Numbered from the stretch's first letter, positions 32,230 through 41,123 are shown. The stretch is DNA of 64,000 nucleotides from Candidatus Edwardsbacteria bacterium RifOxyA12_full_54_48 (GCA_001777915.1 MFFN01000001.1:124001-188000), one strand, 5' to 3'. Numbers and translations: made by a program. Notes: a model not told the origin generated them from the letters alone.

Positions 32230-33366
32230 ATGTTTAAGAACAGGTCACTGTTGGCGTTGCTGGTTATAGCCGGGTTTCTTTTCAGCGCCGGGATCATTTC
32301 CGCCCAGCAGGGCAACCTGGTCCATAAAGTGGTGGAGGGGGAAACCCTGTGGGAGCTGGCCGGGAGATATTTTCAGAATTCCTTCTCCTGGCCCCTGATC
32401 TGGGAGGCCAACAAGGAGATCATCGCCGACCCCCACTGGATCTATCCCGGCCAGGATCTGGTGATCCCTCCCCAGACCGTTTCGGGGCAGGTGACCGCGC
32501 CGGATACCGCCGCCGGCCAGCCCGAGATGCAGGCCGAGGCAGCAACCCAGGAGGAGACCCCGGCCGAGGAGATGGTCTATGAGCCGGAGCCGGCCAAGGA
32601 GACCCCGGCGGTCTCGGTAAGAAAAACCCAGGCTATGGGGTATGTTAAAAGGCCGACCCCGGTGGTATCGGAGCTGATGGCTTTCGAGGCCGGCTTCATC
32701 AGCGATGAGCTGGACAAGCCCACCGGCCACATCATCGGCAGCGACCGCAAGGATATCGAAGCCATGATGGCCAACGATCCGGTGTATATCAACCTGGGAT
32801 CGCGCGACGGGGCCAAGCCGGGCGATAAGCACGCCCTGTACCGGGTGGGACAGAAGGTGAAGCACCCCCAGAACGGAAAGAACCTGGGCAAGATCATCAA
32901 TATCGTGGGCGTTCTGGAGGTGACGGATGTCGAGGAGAAAACCTCCCGGGCCAAACTGATAAAGACCTTCGACGGCATATCCCGCAAGGAGGCCTTCCGG
33001 CCTTACGTCCAGATAATAGTGCCCAAGGATGTGTCCCCGTTGCCGGTGCAAAAATCCAACCAGGGGTGCATCGTGGCTTTCAAACAGACCAACGCCACCG
33101 CCACCGAGTACAAAGTGGCTTATATCGACCAGGGCCTGGCCAACGGGATCATGCCGGGCGACGTTTTCGAGATATACCGTACCGGAACCATGGCCAGCGA
33201 TCCCGACCGGGGCGGTAAAAATATCCTTCCCGAACTTATAATCGGACAGCTGCAGGTGTTATCGGCCAGGAACAACACCGCGGCTGCGGTGATCACCAAT
33301 TCCAAGGTGGAGGATATTGTGGTGGGGGAGAAGATCCGGCTTATCAAACAGGTCCCCACCAGGTGA
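32230..33366 (+). CDS. Exported LysM-domain protein
   Basis: 378 residues from ATG 32230 (GGAG 8 bases upstream; an earlier TTG is unlikely). Signal peptide MFKNRSLLALLVIAGFLFSAGIISA, then one LysM (VVEGETLWELAGRYF, WPLIWEANKEIIADPHWIYPGQDLVIP), a proline/glutamate-rich linker, and a ~230-residue C-terminal region with repeated beta segments (YINLGSRDGAKPGDKHALYRVG; AYIDQGLANGIMPGDVFEIYR) as in LysM proteins that scaffold envelope machines. The LysM binds peptidoglycan. The function of the C-terminal domain is unknown; similar LysM-WxxWEAN proteins are near pilus or envelope genes in related phyla. Confidence 0.85.
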   Translation: MFKNRSLLALLVIAGFLFSAGIISAQQGNLVHKVVEGETLWELAGRYFQNSFSWPLIWEANKEIIADPHWIYPGQDLVIPPQTVSGQVTAPDTAAGQPEMQAEAATQEETPAEEMVYEPEPAKETPAVSVRKTQAMGYVKRPTPVVSELMAFEAGFISDELDKPTGHIIGSDRKDIEAMMANDPVYINLGSRDGAKPGDKHALYRVGQKVKHPQNGKNLGKIINIVGVLEVTDVEEKTSRAKLIKTFDGISRKEAFRPYVQIIVPKDVSPLPVQKSNQGCIVAFKQTNATATEYKVAYIDQGLANGIMPGDVFEIYRTGTMASDPDRGGKNILPELIIGQLQVLSARNNTAAAVITNSKVEDIVVGEKIRLIKQVPTR

Positions 33367-33400
33367 CCCTTGCTGAACTGACATAAGATAGTTAGGGAAA

Positions 33401-33589
33401 ATGGGACAGAAAAAAATGATCGGAGAAATAATGGTTTCCCTGGGCCATGTCTCGTTGGAGCAGATCAACCAGGCCAGACGGAGCCAGATGGATAATTCCG
33501 CCAAGCGATTGGGGGAGTGTCTGGTCGATCTGGGGTATATCACCAACGAAGATGTCAACCGGGCGCTGGATATCCAGAGGATGGAATGA
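33401..33589 (+). CDS. Stand-alone MshEN-like (GspE N-terminal) small protein
   Basis: 62 residues: IGEIMVSLGHVSLEQINQARRSQ then LGECLVDLGYITNEDVNRALDIQ, the duplicated L-G-x-x-L motif of the MshEN/GspE N-terminal domain. In MshE-type ATPases this domain binds cyclic di-GMP. Here no ATPase is attached. It is followed 29 bases later by a cNMP-binding protein, and pilT is 6 kb downstream. A role as a free c-di-GMP-sensing domain is inference. Confidence 0.75.
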   Translation: MGQKKMIGEIMVSLGHVSLEQINQARRSQMDNSAKRLGECLVDLGYITNEDVNRALDIQRME

Positions 33590-33618
33590 TTTGCCCAGAC
33601 GGGCGGGAAGGAAGTAAC

Positions 33619-34098
33619 ATGGGAGCATCCAATAAAAACCCCGATCTGCTTAAGAAAGTATACCTGTTCAACGATCTGACCCAGCCGGAGCTGGAGAAGA
33701 TCCTGGCCCTGGCCTACGAGAAGGCCTATGAGAAGGAATCGGCCGTCTTTCAGGAGGGCGAGATCGGCGACGCCTTCTACATAGTCGACCAGGGGCAGGT
33801 CCGGATATCCACCATGGTCCCGGGAGTTGGGGAAGAGGCGCTGAAGATCCTGCGGCCGGGGGATTATTTCGGGGAGATGGCCCTGATAGACGACTTTCCC
33901 CGCTCGGCGGCCGCCATCGCCCACGAGGGCGAGGTCAAGCTGCTGGCCATCTACAAGCGGGATTTCAAAAAGCTGATGGCCGAAGACAAGGAGATGGCCT
34001 ACAAGCTGATGGCGGTCTTCATAAAGACCCTCTCCACCCGCCTGCGGGACACCAACGACAAGCTGAAAAATATCTTCGCCATAGCCAAGTCTTTTTAA
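33619..34098 (+). CDS. Cyclic nucleotide-binding domain protein
   Basis: 159 residues from ATG 33619 (GGAAGGAAG upstream). Same architecture as the protein at 26692: LFNDLTQPELEKILALAYEK, VFQEGEIGDAFYIVDQGQVRIS, phosphate-binding cassette YFGEMALIDDFPRSAAAIA, and a helical C-terminus without a DNA-binding domain. It contains the E and R of the cassette, so it may bind cAMP, cGMP or c-di-nucleotide. Probably co-transcribed with the MshEN-like gene. It ends at a strong terminator. Confidence 0.85.
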   Translation: MGASNKNPDLLKKVYLFNDLTQPELEKILALAYEKAYEKESAVFQEGEIGDAFYIVDQGQVRISTMVPGVGEEALKILRPGDYFGEMALIDDFPRSAAAIAHEGEVKLLAIYKRDFKKLMAEDKEMAYKLMAVFIKTLSTRLRDTNDKLKNIFAIAKSF

Positions 34099-34106
34099 CC
34101 GATTTT

Positions 34107-34150
34107 GACGGAACGAGGTTGGAACATCCAACCTCGTTCCGTCTGTTTTT
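34107..34150 (+). terminator. Rho-independent terminator
   Basis: GACGGAACGAGGTTGGA, loop ACA, TCCAACCTCGTTCCGTC, then TGTTTTT; a perfect 17-base stem 9 bases after the stop. Confidence 0.9.
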
Positions 34151-34184
34151 CGGAAGGAATTTCAATTTAATTGATCGGGAGAAA

Positions 34185-34628
34185 ATGATGTCAAAAATCA
34201 CCAGCCTGGCGGCCATATGTTTGGCGTTGTCGGTCGCTTCCTGCTGTCACCAGAAGACTGTTGTTCCGGCGGGAACCTCTCTCAAGGTTGAAATTGAAGT
34301 GATTGCCAAAGATCCCGCAAAATTTTCGGATCGGCTGCTGGAAACCGAAGGGGTCCTGAAAAATGCCGGCGGCAATTATTTCACCGACCTGAGGCTGGTC
34401 CTGACCGGGAATAAAGGGGGGGAGATCGAGGTGACCGCCTGGGCCCCTCTAGAGGTGCCTCCGCCCAGGCCGGGTCCCAACCGGCCCCGCCGACCCAAAG
34501 TGATGTCCGATTTTCTGGACAGGAGGATGCGGCTGACCGGGCGGCTGGAGGACCAGGGCGGAAAGTTGATCCTCCGGGTGGAAAAGGCCGAGGAGATCAT
34601 CGACCGGGAGGGGACCGATGAGAAGTAA
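34185..34628 (+). CDS. Small lipoprotein with OB-like beta domain
   Basis: 147 residues from ATG 34185 (or 34188) with CGGGAG upstream. Signal ends at a lipobox-like VASCC, so it is probably lipid-anchored. The mature part (FSDRLLETEGVLKNAGGNYFTDLRLVL ... RMRLTGRLEDQGGKLILRVEKAEEI) has the alternating strands of a small OB-fold, with a proline-rich loop (PPPRPGPNRPRRP) between strands. The function is unknown. It overlaps the following protease gene by 11 bases and is probably its partner in expression. Confidence 0.7.
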   Translation: MMSKITSLAAICLALSVASCCHQKTVVPAGTSLKVEIEVIAKDPAKFSDRLLETEGVLKNAGGNYFTDLRLVLTGNKGGEIEVTAWAPLEVPPPRPGPNRPRRPKVMSDFLDRRMRLTGRLEDQGGKLILRVEKAEEIIDREGTDEK

Positions 34629-37059
34629 TGTTTTATCCGGCCTGATCCTGGTGGCCCTGCTGGCAGTCCCGGCCGGGGCCATGCCCCCCCGTTCCGGGGT
34701 GAGCGAGCCGGCCTCGCTGGCGGCCCTGCGGCTCAAGGGGCTGGATAGTCCGCGGGACGGCCTGATCCAGCAGCTGCGGACCAAGGACGCCGCGGCCAAG
34801 ATCAGCGGCAGCCGCAGTTATCCGGTGGTGATGGGATATTTCACCGATCTGGCCGGCACCAACACCCAGGGCGAGTTTCAGGCCATGCTGTTCAGCACCT
34901 CCAGCGGGATAAAATCGGTCAACAATTATTACCGGGACATGTCCTACAATGCCATGAGCTGTTCCGGAAGCGTTGACGCCTGGCGCAGCAGCAACAATAC
35001 GGTTGCCTATTACTCGGTCGACGGCGGCACCAGCGACGGCACCACCCAGAACACCTACGAATTCATCAGGAAGGTCCTGGCCCACGCCGACTCCTTCGTC
35101 AACTTTGCGGCTTCCGGCTATGACCAGAACAACGACGGCTACGTGGATGTGCTGTGGGTGGTTCACGCCGGCAAGGGGGCGGAGGAGGGCGCCAGCAACA
35201 TCTGGTCGCACAGTTTCCAGCTGACGGGGTACACCGGGGGCAGTGCCTACATAACCAAAGATCCCTGGCCGGGTCATGCCGGCCAATACCTGAAGATAGA
35301 CAGATACATCATCATGCCGGAGCGGACCAATTATGCCGACGGCAACGGCGGCACCACAGAGATGATCGGCTGCGGGGTATTCTGCCACGAATTCGGACAT
35401 GCCCTGGGGCTGCCGGACCTTTATGACACCGGCGGCTTCAGCATCTCCGGCAGCGGCCTGGGGCTTTTTTCCCTGATGGCGGCCGGCTCCTGGGGGGGCG
35501 ATTATAACAGCGGGGCCACCCCGGTGGCGCTGGACGCGTGGGCCAAGAGATTTCTGGGATGGCTGGCGCCGGTGATGGTCAAGGCCAACGGGTCCTACAA
35601 CGTCAACAGCACCCTGGCCACGGCCAGCAACAGCTCCTACCACCTGGCCCAGATGGGCAGCGAGGGGACCATGCAGTACTGGCTGGTGGAGAACCGCTGG
35701 AGAACCGCCGCCGGGCCTTTCAGCGGGGTGGCCTGGGACGCCAACCTGGCATCCCAGGGCCTGGGGATATACCATATCGACAGCTTCTACACCAGCGGTT
35801 CGTATTTTGCCAACAACCTGGTGAACGTCAACAGCACCAATGGCGCCTCACAGAACCGCCCCTACGGGGTGGCCCTGGAGGAGACCGATATCGGGGCTTT
35901 GGGCTACAGCTCCGAACTGTGGACCGGGGCCAATTACGGCGAGGCGGTGGACTTTTGGAGTTCGGCCACCCAGTCCGGCTTCGACAGCCTGGGGACCGCC
36001 TATCCGGTATCCTACCTGAACAACAACATCACCCGCTCCGGGATAGCGGTGATGGCCATCTCGGCCGCCTCGGCCGCCGTGGGCTGCAACATGTACGTCA
36101 TCCCCGGGGGCGGCACCGATTTCAGCATCGGGATCATGCAGAACCCGGCCTTCACCCAGTATCTTTCGCTGGCGGCGGTGTCCGGCAGCCTGATGCCTTC
36201 GGCCCCGGCCCTGGATACTGCCCTGATGACGGTCTCGGCCCAGGTGGAGACCCTGTCCTTTGCCAAGCTATCCGATTGGACCTATAACTGCGAATACCAG
36301 CTCAAAATAGAAGGCCAGCACCATCTGCATCTGGCCGCAGTGGATTCCGGCGGAACCTGGCGCAGCGGCGACCGGTATTTTGAGGTGGTGGCGGCCAAAA
36401 CTGCGGGCAATACAGTCAGCCCCAGATCCGCCCCCATTACGCTGAACCTCCCGGCCGGGGCCCTGGCCCGGGACCTGTATCTGGCAGTATTCGAGCCCCA
36501 GGCCAGCGACCCCCCGGGAACGGCCGTGATCGAACCGGTTCAGATCGGGCCGGCCGGAATGTCCCTGCTGAAACCGGCGATCCTGGAATTATCCTATGAT
36601 CCCGTCTCGCTTGGCGAAAGGGACGAACTGCGTCTGGGCCTCCATCAATTCAAAGACGGCGTCTGGGAATACCTGCCGGGGCAGATCGATAAAAAGGTCC
36701 ATAAGGTCATTGGGTCCATAAATAGCCTGGGGATCTACGCCCTGTCATGGGATGCCGGCAATTCGGCCCTGGCGGAGATCAACCATGGGACAAGCCCTGC
36801 CGTCTGGCCCAACCCCTTCCGCTCAGCGGTCAGGGTCAGATACCAGGTCAAGCACCAAGGGCCCATCAGTATCTCGATATACAATATCTTGGGGCAACAA
36901 GTAAACCAGGTCTTCCGGGGATACCGGCCGGCCGGGGATCATGATTTCAGTTGGGACGGCCGGGACGGCAACGGACGCCAGGCGGCCCCGGGCATATATT
37001 ATTACAGGGTGAGCGGCGCTTCCTCCGATCAAACCGGCCGCATGGTATTGGTGAAATAA
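34618..37059 (+). CDS. M6-family metalloprotease with C-terminal sorting tail
   Basis: 813 residues: signal peptide, propeptide-like region, an M6 (immune inhibitor A-like) catalytic domain with CHEFGHALGLPDLYD (zinc ligands H257, H261, catalytic E258), a downstream beta-rich region, and a C-terminal tail VWPNPFRSAVRVRYQV, YNILGQQV, DGRDGNGRQAAPGIYYYRV ending in GRMVLVK. The tail is the FlgD-Ig/Por type used to send proteins through type IX-like export. It should be a secreted zinc endopeptidase. The tail resembles that of the GLUG protein at the left edge. The preceding lipoprotein gene overlaps its start. Confidence 0.92.
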   Translation: MRSNVLSGLILVALLAVPAGAMPPRSGVSEPASLAALRLKGLDSPRDGLIQQLRTKDAAAKISGSRSYPVVMGYFTDLAGTNTQGEFQAMLFSTSSGIKSVNNYYRDMSYNAMSCSGSVDAWRSSNNTVAYYSVDGGTSDGTTQNTYEFIRKVLAHADSFVNFAASGYDQNNDGYVDVLWVVHAGKGAEEGASNIWSHSFQLTGYTGGSAYITKDPWPGHAGQYLKIDRYIIMPERTNYADGNGGTTEMIGCGVFCHEFGHALGLPDLYDTGGFSISGSGLGLFSLMAAGSWGGDYNSGATPVALDAWAKRFLGWLAPVMVKANGSYNVNSTLATASNSSYHLAQMGSEGTMQYWLVENRWRTAAGPFSGVAWDANLASQGLGIYHIDSFYTSGSYFANNLVNVNSTNGASQNRPYGVALEETDIGALGYSSELWTGANYGEAVDFWSSATQSGFDSLGTAYPVSYLNNNITRSGIAVMAISAASAAVGCNMYVIPGGGTDFSIGIMQNPAFTQYLSLAAVSGSLMPSAPALDTALMTVSAQVETLSFAKLSDWTYNCEYQLKIEGQHHLHLAAVDSGGTWRSGDRYFEVVAAKTAGNTVSPRSAPITLNLPAGALARDLYLAVFEPQASDPPGTAVIEPVQIGPAGMSLLKPAILELSYDPVSLGERDELRLGLHQFKDGVWEYLPGQIDKKVHKVIGSINSLGIYALSWDAGNSALAEINHGTSPAVWPNPFRSAVRVRYQVKHQGPISISIYNILGQQVNQVFRGYRPAGDHDFSWDGRDGNGRQAAPGIYYYRVSGASSDQTGRMVLVK

Positions 37060-37069
37060 GGAGATGATG

Positions 37070-37687
37070 ATGAAGAAGATCCTGATATATTCAGTGGCGG
37101 TGCTGACAGCCGCGATTCTGGGGTGCAGCAAGGAGGCCACCGCACCGGAGCCCGAGTTGACAGCCGCCCAGCTGCTATCCCAGGGCTGGACATATTTCAA
37201 CGCCGGCAGTTTCTCCGCCGCTCTGAGCAGTTTCCAGCAGGCCAAGGCCAAGGACCCCGCATTGGTCGATGCCTACAACGGCATCGGCTGGTGCCAGGGG
37301 ATAACGGGCCAAAATAACGAGGCCCAGGCAACCTTCAACAGCGGTCTGGCCAGGCAGGTGGCTAACAACGAAATGAGAGCCGGGCTATCCTTCGTTCTGG
37401 CCTCGCTCGACAGCTGCCCGGCGGCCGTCCGTAACGACAGCCTGGTGCTGGCCTCGGACAGCCTGTGGGAATTCTCCCATAAGTATTCATTGTCGGCCGA
37501 TCAGATAATGAATTACAAAGAACTGAACCTGTTGCTGGCCGAATGTTACTATAAACTGGGCAGCTTCGGCGCCGCGCTGGATGCGGTTAAAAAACTGGAT
37601 CCCCTGTTCACCGTGACCGATGTCAACACTTCGGAGGGGCAGTCCGAACTGCTGATGAAGATCGAGAGCCTGGGATCAACCATCTAA
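37070..37687 (+). CDS. TPR lipoprotein
   Basis: About 205 residues from ATG 37070, the third of three ATGs and the best spaced from AAGGAG. Lipobox AILGC places the lipidated Cys at residue 19. Three TPR-like helix pairs follow (LLSQGWTYFNAGSFSAALSSFQQAK; ALVDAYNGIGWCQGITGQNNEAQATF; LLLAECYYKLGSFGAALDAV). A periplasm-facing protein-interaction scaffold is likely. It starts 10 bases after the protease gene and is probably in the same transcript. Confidence 0.82.
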   Translation: MKKILIYSVAVLTAAILGCSKEATAPEPELTAAQLLSQGWTYFNAGSFSAALSSFQQAKAKDPALVDAYNGIGWCQGITGQNNEAQATFNSGLARQVANNEMRAGLSFVLASLDSCPAAVRNDSLVLASDSLWEFSHKYSLSADQIMNYKELNLLLAECYYKLGSFGAALDAVKKLDPLFTVTDVNTSEGQSELLMKIESLGSTI

Positions 37688-37766
37688 CTGGTTGAAATTA
37701 TTTCCCAGGGTTTTCAATTGACTATGGCGGGCAATTATTGTATCATAGCTTCTGACGGAGGGCCCT

Positions 37767-38432
37767 ATGGATATCAGAAAATCCCCGGCCATCTTTCTGG
37801 GGGTCGTGATGCTGGCCGTCTCCGGTTGCTCTTCATCGGCCGATGACAACAATCGAACCACCTTGCAGAAGGCCCAGGACCTGGGGCGGGTGGAGATAAA
37901 CAAATACCAGGGCCAGCGGCTGACCGATTTCGAGAAACTGCGGGACAACTCCATTCAGGGCCCGCAGAAGATCGATACCGCCAAATACCGCCTGATCATC
38001 GACGGCCTGGTGTCGGTCAAACAGGAATTGAGCTATCGCCAGGTGCTGGGGATGGAGCGGTATCAAAAGCTGCTGATACTGCACTGTGTCGAGGGATGGA
38101 GCGCCCGGGGGCTTTTCGAGGGGGTGCTGGTGGAGGATATTTTAAAACTGGCGGTTGTCAAGCCGGGGGCCAACACCCTGATATTCCATGCCGCCGACGG
38201 ATACACCTCTTCTCTGCCGCTGAAAACCGTGCGGGACAAAAAGCTCCTGCTGGCCCATAGGATAAACAACCAAACCCTAACCGTCCGGTCGGGCTTTCCC
38301 TTTCAGCTGATAGCCGAGGACCAGCTGGGATACAAGTGGGTCAAGTGGCTGAAACGGATCCAGGTCTCCAACGATTCCACCTATCGCGGTTTCTGGGAAA
38401 GCCGGGGCTACGACAATAAGGCGGATTATTGA
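37767..38432 (+). CDS. Exported molybdopterin-dependent oxidoreductase-domain lipoprotein
   Basis: 221 residues. Lipobox AVSGC near residue 21, then a sulfite-oxidase/YedY-type molybdopterin-binding fold: YRLIIDGLVSVKQELSYRQVL, LILHCVEGWSARGLFEGVLVEDIL with the Mo-ligating cysteine in LHCVEGW, ADGYTSSLPL, and GYKWVKWLKRIQV. It is a small lipid-anchored version rather than a Tat-exported YedY (no RR motif). The molybdenum cofactor genes at 19-23 kb could supply it. Substrate and redox partner are unknown. An exported Mo enzyme without Tat signal is odd, since cofactor loading normally precedes export. Confidence 0.82.
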   Translation: MDIRKSPAIFLGVVMLAVSGCSSSADDNNRTTLQKAQDLGRVEINKYQGQRLTDFEKLRDNSIQGPQKIDTAKYRLIIDGLVSVKQELSYRQVLGMERYQKLLILHCVEGWSARGLFEGVLVEDILKLAVVKPGANTLIFHAADGYTSSLPLKTVRDKKLLLAHRINNQTLTVRSGFPFQLIAEDQLGYKWVKWLKRIQVSNDSTYRGFWESRGYDNKADY

Positions 38433-38445
38433 AAAGGAAAAGGAT

Positions 38446-38979
38446 ATGAAAATCAAAAAAAAAGCCATGCCCAAAGCTCTGCAGGCCGCACTGAAGCTGG
38501 AGCGAAAGGGGACCGCCTTCTACCTGAAGATGTCGGAGAAGACCGGCAACATCCTGGCCAAGCGGCTGTTCGACCAGCTGGCCATGCAGGAGGTGGAGCA
38601 CATCGGCCGGATAAACGAGATCTACTCGGCCATCACCCAGGGGCAGGTCTGGCCCGAGCCCAAGGGAAAGAAGATCGGCTACCTGGAGGCCGAGATGAAG
38701 AAGGTATTCGCCCGGATCAATCACAGCAAATCCCGGGAAAAACCGGACAATATCTCGGGCCTGAAAGTGGCCATGGACATGGAATGGTACAGCTATAAGA
38801 TGTACCAGAAATTCTTTTCCGCCGCGGTGGACGGTCCGGAAAAGGATTTTTTCAAGCGGCTGCTGGAGGAGGAGACCAAGCACTACGAGGCGCTGTCCAA
38901 TGTCTATGCCTACCTGACCAGCAGCGGGGACTGGTTGGAGCGTTCCGAGAGCAACACTTGGAACTGGATGAACTCGTAA
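38446..38979 (+). CDS. Ferritin-like/rubrerythrin-type diiron protein
   Basis: 177 residues of four-helix ferritin-like fold: ALQAALKLERKGTAFYLKMSE, LFDQLAMQEVEHIGRINEIY (E-x-x-H), LKVAMDMEWYSYKMYQKFF, LLEEETKHYEALSNVYAYL (E-x-x-H). The four glutamates and two histidines of a diiron site are visible. The C-terminal rubredoxin domain of classical rubrerythrin is absent. It probably removes peroxide or stores iron. GAAAAGGAAAAGG precedes ATG 38446, 14 bases after the Mo-protein gene. Confidence 0.88.
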   Translation: MKIKKKAMPKALQAALKLERKGTAFYLKMSEKTGNILAKRLFDQLAMQEVEHIGRINEIYSAITQGQVWPEPKGKKIGYLEAEMKKVFARINHSKSREKPDNISGLKVAMDMEWYSYKMYQKFFSAAVDGPEKDFFKRLLEEETKHYEALSNVYAYLTSSGDWLERSESNTWNWMNS

Positions 38980-39000
38980 AATCCTTAAAGGGAAGATATA

Positions 39001-39471
39001 ATGCAACATCTAGTAGTGGAGAAAAAACAGGTTACGGTCACCATGCGATGCCGGGACCAGCAGGTGATCAAAGGGGATCTTTTTTTAAGCCTGATGGCCA
39101 AGAACCATATCGGCCAGGAGACGGTGCTGGACTTCATGAATGAGCCGGAGGAATTCTTCGTGCTCAAGGTGGCCACCGCCCCCTCCATCAACATCATCAA
39201 CAAGGCCAGGATCATGGAGGTGTCGGTGGCCCTGGAGGTGGAGGCCGCCGACCTGAACCGGGAGGCCATGGGAATCAAGGAGGAGCCGATGACGGCGGTG
39301 TTCAACGATAATTTCAAGCTGAGCGGGAAGGCCTACATCGATCTGCCGCCGGAGAAATCCCGGACCATAGATTTTTTAAACCAGAGCGAGAGATTCTTTT
39401 TGCTGGTCACCGATCATACTGCCCATATAGTCAACCGCAGACACATCAGTTATGTAATACCAGGGAGATAA
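39001..39471 (+). CDS. Beta-rich protein encoded upstream of pilT, function unknown
   Basis: 156 residues: two similar halves, each with a strand-rich VTVTMRCRDQQVIKGDLFLSL / FKLSGKAYIDLPPEKSRTIDFLNQSERFFLLVTDHTAHIVNRRHISYV pattern. The E-F-F-V-L-K / R-F-F-L-L-V plus I-N-I-I-N-K / I-V-N-R-R-H match suggests an internal repeat. It has no signal and is likely cytoplasmic. It ends 2 bases before the pilT ATG, so it is probably a pilus-retraction accessory (inference from context). Confidence 0.7.
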   Translation: MQHLVVEKKQVTVTMRCRDQQVIKGDLFLSLMAKNHIGQETVLDFMNEPEEFFVLKVATAPSINIINKARIMEVSVALEVEAADLNREAMGIKEEPMTAVFNDNFKLSGKAYIDLPPEKSRTIDFLNQSERFFLLVTDHTAHIVNRRHISYVIPGR

Positions 39472-39473
39472 GA

Positions 39474-40961
39474 ATGGCAAAGATAGACGTATTTTTCAAG
39501 GCAATGAACGATCACCGGGCCACCGAATTTTACCTGGCCAGCGAATCGGAGCCGCAGTTCAAAACAGCATCCGGCATCCAGGCCGTCTCCAAGCAGAAGT
39601 TTTCAAACCAGGAGGTGATGGGACTGCTGTCGGAGATCATGTCCCCGGCCGAGCGGGAGAAGCTGATGGACCAGCCGAAGGTGGAATTCACATACAAAGG
39701 GCCGGTGGGAGAATATCACGGAACGGTCAGTATGGAGGGCCACAGCATAAAGGCCGTGTTCCTGCCGGCCGGTGCCGCCGCCCCGCACCAAGAAGCCCCG
39801 GCTGCTGCGCCGGCCGCCAGCGCCCCGGCGCCAACCCCCGCGACCTCGGTCTCCGGCTCGTATAAGCCTGCCGAGATCGACAAGCTGCTGCACCTGCTGG
39901 TGGAACGCAAGGGTTCGGACCTGCATCTTTCGGCCGCCGAGAGGCCCTGCGTACGGATAGACGGCGATATCAAGAAGCTGGAGGAATATCCGGTGATGTC
40001 TCCGGACGACACCAGGCGGATATTGCTGGAGATCGCCGGGCCCCGCTACCGCCAGCAGTACGAGGAGCATCACGACACCGATTTTGCCTACGAGATACCC
40101 GGACTGGCCAGGTTCCGGGTGAACTATTTCTCCGACCGCAAAGGGATGGGCGGGGTGTTGAGGGTGATCCCCTCCAAGACCGTCACGGTGGAGGACCTGA
40201 AACTCTCTCTGGCCATCCAGAATCTGTGCTACCTCTCCAAGGGGCTGGTGCTGGTGACCGGACCCACCGGGTCGGGAAAATCCACCACCCTGTGCGCCCT
40301 GGTGGACCTGATCAACCGCACCCGGAGCGACCATATAATCACCCTGGAGGACCCTATCGAGTTCGTCCATGAGAACAAGAAGTGTCTGGTCAACCAGCGG
40401 GAGATCGGCAGCCACACCGATTCCTTCAAGAACGCCCTGAGGGCGGCCCTGCGGGAGGACCCGGACATCGTTTTAGTGGGCGAGATGCGCGACCTGGAGA
40501 CCATCTCCATCGCCATCGAGACCGCCGAGACCGGGCATCTGGTGTTCGGAACCCTGCATACCTCCACCGCCGCCAGCACGGTGGACCGGGTGATCGAACA
40601 ATTCCCGCCCGACCGCCAGGAGCAGATCCGGGTGATGATGTCCGAATCGTTGAAGGGCATCGTGGCCCAGACCCTGTGCAAGAAGATAGGCGGGGGACGG
40701 GTGGCCGCCATGGAGGTGCTGTTCGGCATTCCGGCGGTCTCCAACCTGATCCGGGAGGGGAAGACCTACCAGCTGCCGTCCATCATCCAGACCAACCGTA
40801 AGATGGGGATGGTGATGCTGAACGACGCCCTGATGGAGATAGTCAAAAAGAAAATAGTGGAGCCCAAGGATGCCTACATAAAATCCATGGACAAGATCGA
40901 TTTGCTTAACCAGCTGAAGCGCGACGGGTTTGACACCTCGTTTGTGGATGAGGTGAGATAG
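39474..40961 (+). CDS. pilT: PilT/PilU-family pilus ATPase with duplicated N-terminal domain
   Basis: 495 residues, against about 345-380 usual. Residues 1-98 form a degenerate copy of the PilT N-domain, joined by an alanine/proline-rich linker (101-128) to the normal N-domain (131-230, RKGSDLHLSAAERP) and the ATPase core: Walker A GPTGSGKST (263-271), Asp box HIITLEDPIEFVH, Walker B DPDIVLVGEMRD, His box GHLVFGTLHTSTA, and AIRNLI-like PAVSNLIREGKTYQLPS. PilT hexamers retract type IV pili. No other pilus genes are in the window. A terminator follows at 41032. Confidence 0.93.
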   Translation: MAKIDVFFKAMNDHRATEFYLASESEPQFKTASGIQAVSKQKFSNQEVMGLLSEIMSPAEREKLMDQPKVEFTYKGPVGEYHGTVSMEGHSIKAVFLPAGAAAPHQEAPAAAPAASAPAPTPATSVSGSYKPAEIDKLLHLLVERKGSDLHLSAAERPCVRIDGDIKKLEEYPVMSPDDTRRILLEIAGPRYRQQYEEHHDTDFAYEIPGLARFRVNYFSDRKGMGGVLRVIPSKTVTVEDLKLSLAIQNLCYLSKGLVLVTGPTGSGKSTTLCALVDLINRTRSDHIITLEDPIEFVHENKKCLVNQREIGSHTDSFKNALRAALREDPDIVLVGEMRDLETISIAIETAETGHLVFGTLHTSTAASTVDRVIEQFPPDRQEQIRVMMSESLKGIVAQTLCKKIGGGRVAAMEVLFGIPAVSNLIREGKTYQLPSIIQTNRKMGMVMLNDALMEIVKKKIVEPKDAYIKSMDKIDLLNQLKRDGFDTSFVDEVR

Positions 40962-41031
40962 ATCTCGTCCTCTGCGACCGTACCCCGCTTCGAAGATTTA
41001 GCTTCGGGTCCGTTCTCGGTGCATGCTTTGC

Positions 41032-41067
41032 CCCCTCTCCTGGGAAACCAGGCGAGGGGTTTTTTTA
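41032..41067 (+). terminator. Rho-independent terminator
   Basis: CCCCTCTCCTGG, loop GAAA, CCAGGCGAGGGG, then a run of seven or more Ts. It ends the pilT transcript. Confidence 0.9.
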
Positions 41068-41123
41068 TTGCTAAAATCATCTATTTGATGTATCATTAAT
41101 TGTGCTATACTCATCAGGAAGAT

